A stretch of DNA of 64,000 bases from Schistosoma mansoni (Eukaryota; Platyhelminthes; Trematoda; Strigeidida; Schistosomatidae): assembly GCF_000237925.1 (NCBI RefSeq), contig NW_017386028.1:1240001-1304000 (forward strand), in the 5' to 3' direction. Made by a program: the position numbers and the translations under genes. Below are positions 24,201 to 32,335 of this stretch, one piece after another. Positions within the stretch are counted from its first letter, which is position 1. Every line of letters begins with the position of its first letter. Under the pieces are notes generated by a model. It worked only from the letters and a program-made list of their open reading frames with translations. It had not been told where the DNA came from and ran no database searches.

Positions 24201-24869
24201 GATGGTGTAAGATTCTAGAGTTCTAGCTAAGGAAGCCTGTTGTCCTATTTGGCACAATGTTCGGACATTAAAAGTTCCTATATGTAGTTTAGAGCGTGGT
24301 TTCAAGAGACCAGGAATAACGTTCTGTGTACTCGAATCGTTTGCCCTAGCGGTGCGACGCGATAAAAGGACATGGGAAGGGTTAGTCGAGGAGATAACAG
24401 AGTTATTAGGTGTAGGAAGGATTTGAAAGCGACCAACTTGGTCTTGTGTGCAGTTAAGGGTATGAGGGCTAGTATCACTTCCCGGCTGCCCACACCGTGG
24501 AAGGGTATTTCTTGAGGGACCTGAAAAAGAAGTTGGATTAGTGTTGGTCTTAACGACCTGGGAGCGTGACCGCAGTGCCCAAGGGACATCTGCTTGAGGC
24601 CGGTCACGCACGGCCTTTTTGTGGGGGGTTTTTGACGTGTTAGCTCCGTTCTTCAAAAAAAACCTTACCGCCGGAGACGGAAATCCGTGGGATAAGGCGA
24701 GGTGTGCATTTTTAGGGTCGACCTTTTCTAACCCCACCCCTCCTTGTGGGAAGGCAGCATCGCTGTCATGCTGGTTGTCTGAAGGAAACACCTTACTGCT
24801 TTCACACCTCTGTACAGTCAGCAGTACGACTTCGCCTTCGGACCTTGGGATTGCTGCTTTTAGTCTCAC
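21282..24869 (-). CDS. SR2-like endonuclease/reverse transcriptase polyprotein
   Basis: 1195 codons. The protein nicks target DNA and reverse-transcribes its own RNA at the nick. Residues 1-190: basic, Ser/Pro-rich, no known domain. About 195-440: apurinic-type endonuclease with G-T-F-N-V-R-T, S-E-T-R-I, A-G-D-F-N-A-Q-V and D-S-D-H-A. About 650-950: reverse transcriptase with G-P-D-R-L-T-P, N-H-R-G-I-S-L-T, Q-A-G-F-R-P-G-R-G, F-L-D-L-K-A-A-F-D, R-Q-G-C-P-L-S-P and the catalytic Y-A-D-D-I-V-L-L. Then a thumb and C-terminal tail (G-G-Q-T-K-T-W-H). All key catalytic motifs are present. The frame opens with GTG; no ATG occurs before the endonuclease. An in-frame ATG at 24945-24947 is cut off by a TGA at 24876-24878. 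Confidence 0.93.
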   Translation of the reverse strand: MRLKAAIPRSEGEVVLLTVQRCESSKVFPSDNQHDSDAAFPQGGVGLEKVDPKNAHLALSHGFPSPAVRFFLKNGANTSKTPHKKAVRDRPQADVPWALRSRSQVVKTNTNPTSFSGPSRNTLPRCGQPGSDTSPHTLNCTQDQVGRFQILPTPNNSVISSTNPSHVLLSRRTARANDSSTQNVIPGLLKPRSKLHIGTFNVRTLCQIGQQASLARTLESYTIDVCCVSETRIQDPSSVIHLTAPNQNKVSSRYTLRVSGSPDAASRGLAGVGIALSPRAELALLDWIPVDSRLCAVRLNGSVRTRKDREIRRCLFVVSAYSPTDCSSDDIKDEFYRKLSDLLREARRSDVVIVAGDFNAQVGKLSEREGHLGGSYGVMAKRTDNGDRLLQLCSDNRLFLANTNFKHKEKHLLTWRPPNSSQRWTQLDHIAISHRWRGSIEDCRSFWGTCLDSDHALVRARIYLRLTGRRKDTAGKPLRVLLNGRQAKNIFQEQLEKQLGSHVSCVHPEAAWNDIRKAVESAVISANKVNHNVREKQWISAASTALIDARKLIPPGSEHNEERSQLKRRLIRSLRNDREQWWVAKAREMEKAAAIGNSRQLFRLVKETGIRNPNISETISDKDGHIIHSQSRRLDRWAEHFRDQFNWPSATLQLPTIPSRPEWQIDVSPPTLCEVEKAIGNLKRGRAAGPDRLTPEIFKDGGPVLAVRLTEVLGRIWELDVIPSDWSQSLIVPVYKKGQKSSCDNHRGISLTNIVSKILASIILGRLTKAREEQTRENQAGFRPGRGCIDQIFTLRQVLEHRHKFRRPTIVVFLDLKAAFDSVDREVLWHCLSLKGVPKKYINLIKALYSSTTGRVRAYGELSSELITTSGVRQGCPLSPFLFNFVIDLLLEIALSSAKPPGVELLPGDSLVDLEYADDIVLLGEDADNMQSLLTTISNYAGMFGMRFSPSKCKMLLQDWVASTPELMIGSEVVERVDHFTYLGSLISPCGLVCDEISARIQKARLAFANLRHLWRRRDIRLATKGRVYCAAVRSVLLYGSETWPIRVEDIRRLLVFDHRCLRSIARISWDHRVSNAVIRKRVLGRDGKSIDEVVKLHQLRWLGHVLRMPDHRLPRRAMFHGVGVGWKKARGGQTKTWHKSMKSLTSGLGHVGRCRLPGWDSRDDSNRWLETLNDMAQNRLQWRRCIHSLCSTKF

Positions 24870-24960
24870 CGCTCTTCAACCGACCTGTCTGGCATGGTAG
24901 GACCTTGAGGAACGATTGTTCCAGCCAGCATAGCTCGATTGGATCATCACGATAGGCAAG

Positions 24961-24997
24961 CCCGACCACCACGTCAAGGTAGCAGCAACGGTCGGGA
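24961..24997 (-). ncRNA. Candidate structured 5' terminus of the SR2-like LINE
   Basis: In element orientation the first bases CCCGACC pair perfectly with GGTCGGG 22 bases on, and directly inside lies ACC/GGT closing a 7-base loop. That resembles helices P1 and P3 of HDV-like ribozymes, which are reported at the 5' ends of several R2 and RTE LINEs and cut exactly at the base of P1. No matching P2 or P4 strands could be found by eye, so this is a hypothesis. Confidence 0.3.
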
Positions 24998-25011
24998 TAT
25001 AATACAGGGAT
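24998..25011. repeat. Right target-site duplication of SR2-like LINE
   Basis: TATAATACAGGGAT, identical to 21033-21046. One extra base separates it from the CCCGACC terminus. Confidence 0.9.
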
Positions 25012-25191
25012 ACCTATTCATTAATTACAGGTTCCTATTATTGAGATTAAGCCGTACTTATTATGAATTATTCAAATACTAGAGATAGGTGGAAAACAGT
25101 TTTAAGTAATAACATAACAGCGGAGACTTGAATGTTCAAACTGCTGATTTATAGCCTTACTCATAAAAATTCCAGCTTCATAGTATGTGAT

Positions 25192-25345
25192 ACTATTTCG
25201 AGAGGGCGGGCCCTCCCCACTCTCGGCTGTACCAGGGCATTTGGGGGCCCTGGGGGTTGAACGACTTTCATTTAGAACAATTATTACGCCTCATAGTGAA
25301 AGTCAAGATTCTTCGCCAGTCACGAGGCTGGTGCCCCTTCTAACA
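25192..25345 (-). repeat. 5' end of AAAT-tailed retroposon joined to 'GGCGTCATAATTC' head
   Basis: Minus strand, 5' to 3': TTAGAAGGGGCACCAGCC, CTTTCACTATGAGGCGTAAT and CAACCCCCAGGG, then AAATGCCCTGGTACAGCC and GAGAGTGGGGAG. The first part matches the head of the repeat at 14505-14640; the second matches the first bases of the retroposon at 42665. This is the only place where the two are seen joined. Confidence 0.65.
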
Positions 25346-25849
25346 ATCAGAGCAACAATTAATACAAATTAATATTAGAGGAAGAAACAGTGGAAACTAA
25401 TCACCCAACTCTTATTGACCGAACCTGACAAACAGAAATACTTCGACTTTATCTGATTGGTTGTGTTCAATTAAGATATATTTACCAATCAAATGTTTAT
25501 GACATTACGGTATATATACTCATCATTTTCGTTACCAAAGATTTTGGGACAAACATACCTGAAGAAAAGCAGTTCAACAAATATCAATTCATCTACATGA
25601 AAAGTGCTTATCAAGTGAGTTACAAGTTATGACATTTTCAAAGTTCCCTTGTGTAGTCAACAGCAAATATACGTCCTATTATCAAGCCAATAACCCCCAT
25701 AACACAAAACTCATTAGAGAATACGTTCATATATTTTGAACATCGGGAATAATGAAACTAGAGATGGAAAATAAGTTTAATTATAAGTATGAACTCCCAG
25801 AACCATAGTTAAAACTTAAACGTCAGACAACCAGCTTATCACAAAGTAG
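25346..25849. other. Non-coding stretch, nothing recognised
   Basis: AT-rich. It may be an intron or the 3' flank of the AF10-like gene, whose later exons should lie toward lower coordinates. Confidence 0.4.
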
Positions 25850-27470
25850 AACACGGTACGTTTCTACATTGGTTCAAGTCACCACATACTATTAACACAT
25901 ATATGAAATTGTAAGGCCAAATCTCACACTAATAAACGCAGTAACAGAATCACTGCTATTACAAAAGATTAAACATTGAAGATTCGAGAAGAAAATATAA
26001 ATGAGTGATATAAAAACAAAAAACGTTATGACGAATCGGGAATCTGGCGGAAGACAAACAACCGATACATCTGCGTCATTCCAAACAATCTCCACTAATG
26101 TCATTCAAAGTTCATAACCATTAGTTATGGTAATCACGTGGACTCCGACCAGACAATAGTCTATGCTACACTTGTTAACATTGCTCAGTCCAATTATCAG
26201 TCACTTCATGAACTGATCCCATGTTTTGTTTTGGCCACCACTAGCTTCCTTTCCGACCACTCCTACACCCGAAAACGTCGATCGTAGATGTAGACAGTAG
26301 TTGGAAATACGTAACACGTCCCAACCACCTCAGTTGGTGGAGATTTAATACCTCATCAATCCATTTCCCATCCTTACCTAGTACCACCTGAAGCAACCAA
26401 TTCTGATAACAGTTCGCCATTACCTCTGACTCGACCAGCAGTATTCGAGTAGAGAGCCTGTACAAGGTTAATCTACTTCTTTGGGACGCCTTTAAACGAC
26501 AGACACTGCCACAGAACCTCACGGTCAACGGAGTCGGACGTTGAGAAGTATGTTCATGTTCCAGAATCTACCAAAAGGTGAATATTTGGTCTATGCATCC
26601 ACATCGAAGTCTGAAACCAGACTGGTCTTCTTGGGTTTGCTTTTCACAAACCCTAGTTAAACATCGAAGTATTATTGAGGTTAATATTTTAGACACGATG
26701 TTAGCCAAACTGGTTCCTTTGTGTTTATCGCAAGGGGATTTTTGTCTTTTCTTATAGACTGGGACCAGTCAGATAAGATTACGTCCAGTTCCCAGATTCT
26801 AGCTAAAATCCTAGTTGACCTAACTGCTAAAACTGGACCATTAAGCCCTGATGCTCTCCATCGTTTTAGATTACTTATAGCCTTTTCAACCTCGAGAGTT
26901 GGAGGACTTACATCACAGAGCTACACTAAGACTTAATTTGTTATAATAGGCCTGTTACTCATGTAATCTGTCCATTAGTTCAATCTCCTGGAGTGAGAGT
27001 GAATAATATCCTCATCCTTTACCAAGATAGTTTCGCTAACACCTAGGTTCTTAATACCTGTCACCTTGATAAGTATGAAGTTGTATACTGTTATCTATCA
27101 CTACTGCCTTTTCCATTTTTCTGCTCCTGCTACGCACCATTCCTCATGATCATTACGTAGGCTTTTTAACAATCTACGTTTAAGCTGCCTCCGCTCCTCA
27201 CCGTGTTTGGAGCCAGACGGGATGAGTTTCCGAGGAACTATCAGTTCAGTAAACAGCCGAAATCCATTGATTTTTCCTAACCTTTTGGTTTAAGTTACTA
27301 GTAGATATCACTGCTGCTCTCGCAGCTTTTGGGATACTACACAAAGCTACCTTGAGGTGATTATCATTTTCACAGTTGATTATCTCTTTCTCTAGTTGTC
27401 CCTGAAAGATATTCTCAACTTTCTTATTATTAAGTTGAACTCTAAGAGGTTTACGGCTTTAAAGTCAAAC
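25850..27470 (-). mobile_element. SR2-like RTE LINE fossil
   Basis: The minus strand follows the full SR2 copy from its 3' UTR through the C-terminal block (K-D-G-K-W-I-D-E-V-L-N-L-H-Q-L-R-W) and parts of the reverse transcriptase (about 26400-26560, 26580-26920) up to the endonuclease/RT linker (27100-27470), with a large internal deletion near 26390. Frames are broken throughout. It shares a private variant block with 63250-63740, so the two come from one subfamily. It lies in or beside the AF10-like gene. Confidence 0.8.
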
Positions 27471-27714
27471 CAAAAAACTATTATTCCAACATTTTATGTA
27501 GTAACATTATAGGCATGCATTAAGAGAGATTCAAACTATCACAGTCATTGATAAATAAGAGGACTAGATTTCAGAAAAGTACCCAAAAGGATGTGATCAT
27601 TCAAAACTGGTAAAACATAAGTGGATTAACGAGTAGCTTCCATAGAATAGTCTAACTGACAGTACAAAAAAGAGGAATAACGAAAATCCCAAAAGAAACA
27701 GAATTTAAGCTTAC

Positions 27715-27818
27715 CAAGAAACATGAAAGTGTAAACGGCAATTTTTCCATGCACATTGGATACAAGCTCCATAGTTCGCTAGAGAGCTTCGTTGATTTCT
27801 TTCACAAAATATACACGA
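27715..27818 (-). CDS. AF10/AF17-like protein, extended PHD exon (second zinc part)
   Basis: Minus-strand exon between TATATTTTACAG and a GTAAGC donor; 104 bases, entering in phase 0 as the previous exon requires. It encodes S-C-I-F-C-E-R-N-Q-R and G-A-C-I-Q-C-A-W-K-N-C-R-L-H-F-H-V-S-C. This matches the AF10 stretch C-Y-I-C-D-E...G-A-C-M-T-C-N...C-R-Q-A-F-H-V-T-C that holds the second half of the extended PHD finger. It is separated from the preceding exon by a 1.34 kb intron. Confidence 0.88.
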
Positions 27819-29162
27819 CTGTAAAATATAAAAGTTAGAAGGAAATTTCAACAACAATTATCAACTATGAACAGTATCCATAGAGATTAAGTAGTTATTT
27901 AAAATGTATCCTGTCGGAAACATAACCAATGAGATTTATATTGTCCGTGATAGTAGTGTGGTTGGTTATAAACCCATAAACAGTTGAAAAGAATGGCAAA
28001 ATTGAGATAACACTCAAGGTTTCGAGCAGAGAAACTAGTTTAAGAAAGTGAATCCGAAACGATTGTGGTGGTTGCGATATGACAAATCATCGGCTACATA
28101 TTCATTTCGTTAAAGTATAAACATTCAGAGATCTTAATAGTACTACCTTACTCTGGACGATTTTATGATTAACGTACAATTAAAATCTTTGACTTTAAGA
28201 ATTCTGAAGTGCAAGAAATTTTGGCTAGTTATTACAAACTAGTTGTGTTGATCTGTTAATTCAACAAATTTCGTCCCCGGTCTACAGTATTCCCTATCTT
28301 GAAGCTATCTTCATTATTCTGATAAATATACTCTAATTTTACCTGAAACAATACATGTTATGTCTTAAGGAACAAAACAATGCAATTCTTTATTTATGAA
28401 CATACCAAATGGCTAATTTTGTTAGAATTGACTGTTGGGAAGACATTGGAACAACAGTTTACCAGATTATGTTTTACTTTAAAGTTTGAATAACCGAATA
28501 GCAACACAAACCCTCAGAAACTTTGGCTCGCAATCCATTCATACTTACTGTTGCTGAAAATAGATGGAATGAATACGCTAATTTCTTTTCATAGCGAGTA
28601 CATAACATTTTTCGGATAGAAAGTGGGGTTAGATTATTAGTAACTAAATGGTAACAAATATGCATGCCAACACTTGATCACATAAATATAGATATAAAGG
28701 GACAGCCCTAATTCCGATTAGTTTAATCAAGGTCGTCATTATGTTGGACTTTTGCCGTATATAAATACTGGGTTAATTCAGTTTTCTTAGTTTCCGCTAC
28801 TATTCTTTTTGTTGACTACAAGTGATGTGACAGTTATTACATCTCAAGCTTGGATTTCAATGAATTTAAAGAAAAAATTAATTACTTATGGATCGTCGTA
28901 TTAAGAAATACTTTGGGTGATTCAGATCTGAATTTCCAATAAGACTCACTAATTAACAACTAGTATATGATACTACATACGAAAAAATTGTACACTGAAT
29001 TCCCACATGACAAACAACCCATGTTTATCACCACAGAAGCGAACATTTTACGAACTTTGCAAGTTCGTTTTTTTATTAATATGATTAAACAGCTAAGCAG
29101 GTTTGATTCCACAAGGAAACTGAAAATTCGGTCAATGTATAAACGCTTGTAATGTTACTTAC
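27819..29162 (-). other. Intron of the AF10-like gene
   Basis: 1344 bases with GT (minus strand, from 29162) and AG ends in agreement with reading phase. No repeat or other gene was recognised inside. Confidence 0.7.
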
Positions 29163-29272
29163 TCGACCAAGCCTATCAGGCATTACGTTTTCAACTGATA
29201 TAAGCTCCATGGTGCTAAGATCAGTGAAAAATACTTCAGGTATATATATTGCGCAGACGATATGGGCCCAAC
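29163..29272 (-). CDS. AF10/AF17-like protein, extended PHD exon (first zinc part)
   Basis: A 110-base exon encoding G-W-A-H-I-V-C-A-I-Y-I-P-E-V-F-F then S-T-M-E-L-I-S-V-E and D-R-L-G-R. It is nearly the AF10 signature G-W-A-H-V-V-C-A-L-Y-I-P-E-V-x-F...S-T-M-E-P-I. Its acceptor is ATAG at 29273-29276 and its donor GTAAGT. It is joined to the preceding exon across a 38-base intron that splits a glycine codon. Confidence 0.92.
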
Positions 29273-29310
29273 CTATCTTGGAATACATCCTGAATGAAGC
29301 CCAATCTTAC
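29273..29310 (-). other. Mini-intron, 38 bases
   Basis: Minus strand GTAAGATTGG...CAAGATAG. Removing it keeps phase and joins ...V-R-C to G-W-A-H, as family homology demands; translating through it gives a stop. Very short introns are known from 5' regions of schistosome genes. Confidence 0.85.
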
Positions 29311-29371
29311 CACACCGAACGCCATTGCTGCGTTTAAATGCACCATCCTTAATTGGGCACAAATCACAGCG
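29311..29371 (-). CDS. AF10/AF17-like protein, short linker exon
   Basis: A 61-base exon encoding R-C-D-L-C-P-I-K-D-G-A-F-K-R-S-N-G-V-R-C, matching R-C-E-L-C-P-H-K-D-G-A-L-K-R-T-D of AF10, the start of the extended PHD finger. It lies between two mini-introns. Its own length leaves phase 1, which the next exon completes. Confidence 0.9.
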
Positions 29372-29404
29372 CTATTAATAAGTTTACATATAACTGTGTC
29401 TTAC
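29372..29404 (-). other. Mini-intron, 33 bases
   Basis: Minus strand GTAAGACACAG...TTAATAG. Its removal joins ...R-M-S-K-I to R-C-D-L-C-P in frame, as in the AF10 family (R-A-A-R-V-R-C-E-L-C-P). Confidence 0.85.
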
Positions 29405-29575
29405 GATTTTGCTCATGCGAACTTGCGACTCGCATTTCCTACAAAACCAGTTATTAACACCAGTTAGTTTTTGTACACCATAACATCCCTGATGTACAAT
29501 TGTATTGCAGTTGCCACAAAAAATCAGAGAATTGGATGGATTTTGGAACTCCAAACTGCAAACACAACACCTCAT
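29405..29575 (-). CDS. AF10/AF17-like protein (MLLT10/MLLT6 family), first PHD finger exon
   Basis: AF10/AF17 proteins are chromatin readers: their PHD-zinc knuckle-extended PHD module binds histone H3, and the C-terminal part recruits DOT1L. This exon encodes the first PHD finger: C-C-V-C, F-C-G-N-C, V-H-Q-G-C-Y-G-V, W-F-C-R-K-C-E-S-Q. The last block is almost identical to P-W-F-C-R-K-C-E-S-Q-E-R of AF10, which sets it apart from JADE or BRPF proteins. The frame is open for about 20 codons upstream of the ATG at 29575 until a stop near 29634, so either this ATG or an acceptor in that interval is the true start. The gene continues downstream through the exons at 29311, 29163 and 27715. Confidence 0.9.
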
Positions 29576-29639
29576 TGGTGAGGAATTCGAAACCCGCTCA
29601 CCATTACGTCCTTGTAGAGTAGACCAGATTTAAAAAAGA

Positions 29640-30407
29640 TGCAGATACTTTGAATGATGACAAACGTTACATTTGTTCTCGCTTTTCTTCTTGATTTGCA
29701 CATCCTCATAAGCCGGACATTTCGATATGCGAAGTTTCGGATTTCGGCACCAGAGTGCTGTAAGTAATTACTTCTACCTCAAATTCACCATGTTTGTCGA
29801 ATAGTTTTAAATTTTCACTAGTGTTTCAGTAGTATGGCAATTATTGAGTAACATTACCATCGTTTTTGAGACTTTCATCCTTTGATTGTTCGATAAAGGC
29901 TTTGTACTCCCAAATTTTCCTTCATTAAAAAATTCTTTATCAGCCAGGAAATCTGCGAACGAAGCCGCAAGTGTTGGGGCTTCTTGCAGTCTGACCAACA
30001 GGCTCACATAAAACGTTATTTTTCAAACCAAGGAACTACTGATTGAGTTTCATGTAGGGTCGGTGGAGTTAAAGATGTTACATGTATTTGGATTTCGACA
30101 ACGCATTTACACGTAACTAGCGGCCTGCTCGAATATCTGAGTTGACTGTCCCTGCCATCTAGATATTTGAACAAATTGCTTGTTTTTGTTTGTCTCAATA
30201 CATTTTTATTTCCCTTAGTCTCATAAACTACTCAGGCGTACTTATGATGAGCTTGCTACCTTTCGCCATACAAGTTACAAAATGTACAATCTGAGATATC
30301 GTGGTGGTTGACAGTATGCATTGAAGACAATAAACATAATCCAGATGTCGATTCCCGAACTCCTAACATATAATCAGCGACCACCCAATATTTATCGTCA
30401 GGATTGA
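29640..30407. other. Upstream flank of the AF10-like gene, nothing recognised
   Basis: No exon, repeat or RNA gene was recognised. It may contain the promoter or 5' exons of the minus-strand AF10-like gene. Confidence 0.4.
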
Positions 30408-30520
30408 TTAAGAACTGAGAATAGAAAACGTGTTAAAATACTTTTTGTTGAGAGTTCTATATTGTGCCAAAAATGTAATATAGAATAAAGTCGTTAGAAA
30501 CAATAGAAATAATAACACCC
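30408..30520 (+). mobile_element. CR1/Jockey-type LINE, 3' tail only
   Basis: GAGAGTTCTATATTGTGCCAA, AATAGAATAAAGTCG and a short (AAT) run match the 3' end of the LINE at 9733-9797. It is a severely 5'-truncated insertion that abuts the truncated end of a Gypsy LTR. Confidence 0.65.
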
Positions 30521-30524
30521 ACTT

Positions 30525-32160
30525 AGTCAAATCAGAAGTCAGAAATGAAGAGGTTCGAAGATACATTTGGAAGGCTATCGATATTCCGAGAAGTGTTTTG
30601 TCTAAGATGGCCAAGGATGCTCAGCACAGTGTACCCACTCGTGATCTATTGAGGATGCACGACCAAGCGCCCTCAGCTAGATGTGCTAAGTAAATCCACT
30701 GAGGTCATTATGAACGTCGAAAACCTACAGAACTACTTGTTTTTGGGATTCATTTATCGCTACAGCTCACTACCCCCCTCACCGTCGGGTAGTGATAACC
30801 CTAAGACGTGGTCAGTCAGAAGTTTAAACCCAACTAGCTTGTAGTTGGTAAACACTCCTCTGAAAACATGCTATATTCAGCAGAATCTGGTCATCTTTTG
30901 TTAATATAAGGGGCCATGTAGTACAGTATAGCAGTAAAAGAATGTACAGTGAAAACGTCTATTCATCGTATTCTTCGTGTGTATTTCATCTTTGCCGCTT
31001 GTCCTAGAAAATAAGGGAATTGTTCGTGCACGTCGAAATGAGCTAGTGCGTGAGTAAGGACACAAAACGGGGGGAAGTAGGAAGGCAAACTTGTATAGAA
31101 GCATATTGGTAACATGAGATGGAGTAAAAACAATTTTTTCAAAATGACTTTTTCGGATTTTTTTGAGAAAAAATAATGTTTCTGTAGTGTTTATATGAAC
31201 CAATGATTTCTTTTTACTTAATGACCGCTTGGTTTCAAATTCCAAATACAATACATTCGTCCGTGCTCATCTAGTACTTCTTGATTAAACTGCGTTATTT
31301 CTGGGACTTCTATTTCGTACTATAATTAAAATACTCCTAAATATCACAGTTTCCCTTTGGTTTTTTGACATAACAATACAAACAAACGAGATGAAACAAA
31401 ATGTTATGCTGTGTCCTACTCATGGTGATCTTTAAAGTGTCCCAATAACCCTACCCTTCTTTCACAACCTGTTGTCTAGGCCTGTTGTCAGATGTCACCG
31501 GAGTTTCTTCCTGATTATTGATTATCGGGTGGGGTATTGTGTCGTTTGAGTGTACGGGAGAAAAATAAGTATTATCAGGGTTCCCTTCTAAATACGCAGC
31601 TTAAAGACTGTCAACTCTGACGTCATCGTTCGTCCCGTTTTTAGCAATGACACAATACCTAAGTTTACGATGAAGGACTTTGAAAAGTCATTCGTATACC
31701 ATTTCAAGAAGTCGTTGTGATAAGTCGCAACGTACAAAAACGTGTGAACTATGTTGTATGCAGGTTGAACGAAAACATCAGTTGACTGAAGTCGAGAGGA
31801 AACGGGCTTGATTGAACTCATGGCGTCCGTAAGCTTGCTCGTGTAAGAGCTTAGGCACATAATCATTGAAGAGAATGAAGGATCCATGAATTATACTGGA
31901 AGTCACAGTGTCGTCCCGTTAATGAGTTGTGCTGAAGTGTATCCAGTGTCAGCTTCACTGCAGTGTTGAAACAAAGTAAAACGAGTGAAATAGCTTCAAT
32001 CCACTGTGGAAAGTTTTCAGCTGAGTGTGAAGCTCTCAGCTGTCGGTGAAAGCGTTCTACCGACCTGTTTGACTGTGAGTAGTAGGCGGTCGTTCGGAAT
32101 CGTATTATTACTAATAGTGTGGTCAAACAACAGAAAAGCCCAGATTCAAGCTGTCGTTCA
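30525..32160 (-). mobile_element. Ty3/Gypsy fossil (Boudicca/CsRn1-like), 3' portion
   Basis: Parts recognised on the minus strand by comparison with the copy at 47-52 kb: LTR (about 30525-30768), polypurine tract (about 30769-30785), 3' non-coding region to about 31430, and integrase C-terminal and core parts (about 31440-32160). Broken, with several breaks; old, judging by the divergence from the 47 kb copy. A foreign repeat of about 110 bases (31225-31345) sits inside its non-coding region. Confidence 0.75.
31225..31345 (+). repeat. Short direct repeat, copy 1
   Basis: Shares CGTNCGTGCTCATCTAGTNCT-like sequence and GTACTATAATTNAAATACTCC with copies at 32205-32335 and 34545-34655, all in the same orientation and each at a junction in the Gypsy mosaic. 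Origin unknown. Confidence 0.55.
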
Positions 32161-32204
32161 CGGTGTGTAGTGTGGTGTTTGTATGAAATAATGAATCCTT
32201 TGTA

Positions 32205-32335
32205 CTTGATGAATACTTGATTTCAAACTCCAAATACAAATCGTTTGTTAGTGCTCACCTAGTCCTGTCCACTTGGATCCCGCTATTTCGGGAACTCTTA
32301 GTTCATACAATAATTCAAATACTCCATCACATTGC
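32205..32335 (+). repeat. Short direct repeat, copy 2
   Basis: The best-preserved copy (TTAGTGCTCACCTAGTCCTG, TATTTCGGGAACTCTTAG, ATAATTCAAATACTCC). It separates two Gypsy fossils of opposite orientation. Confidence 0.55.

Larger units (their letters stand above)
21047..24997 (-). mobile_element. SR2-like: Full-length SR2-like RTE-clade LINE
   Basis: About 3.95 kb, bracketed by perfect 14-base target duplications, close to the known length of the S. mansoni SR2 family (about 3.9 kb). In element orientation: a 5' end beginning CCCGACC, about 125 bases of leader, one long endonuclease/reverse transcriptase frame, a roughly 235-base 3' UTR containing ACGTACGTACG, and a terminal (GACT)n run (21047-21063) like other RTE short-repeat tails. 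It has no poly(A). Perfect duplications and an open frame point to recent insertion. At least six decayed SR2 fragments elsewhere in the window share its sequence. Confidence 0.92.

Noticed and set aside
29085-29162. Next AF10 exon directly after 29163
   Set aside because: A TTTTCAG acceptor exists at about 29120, but the peptide lacks the expected C-x-x-C; the exon at 27715 fits phase and homology instead.
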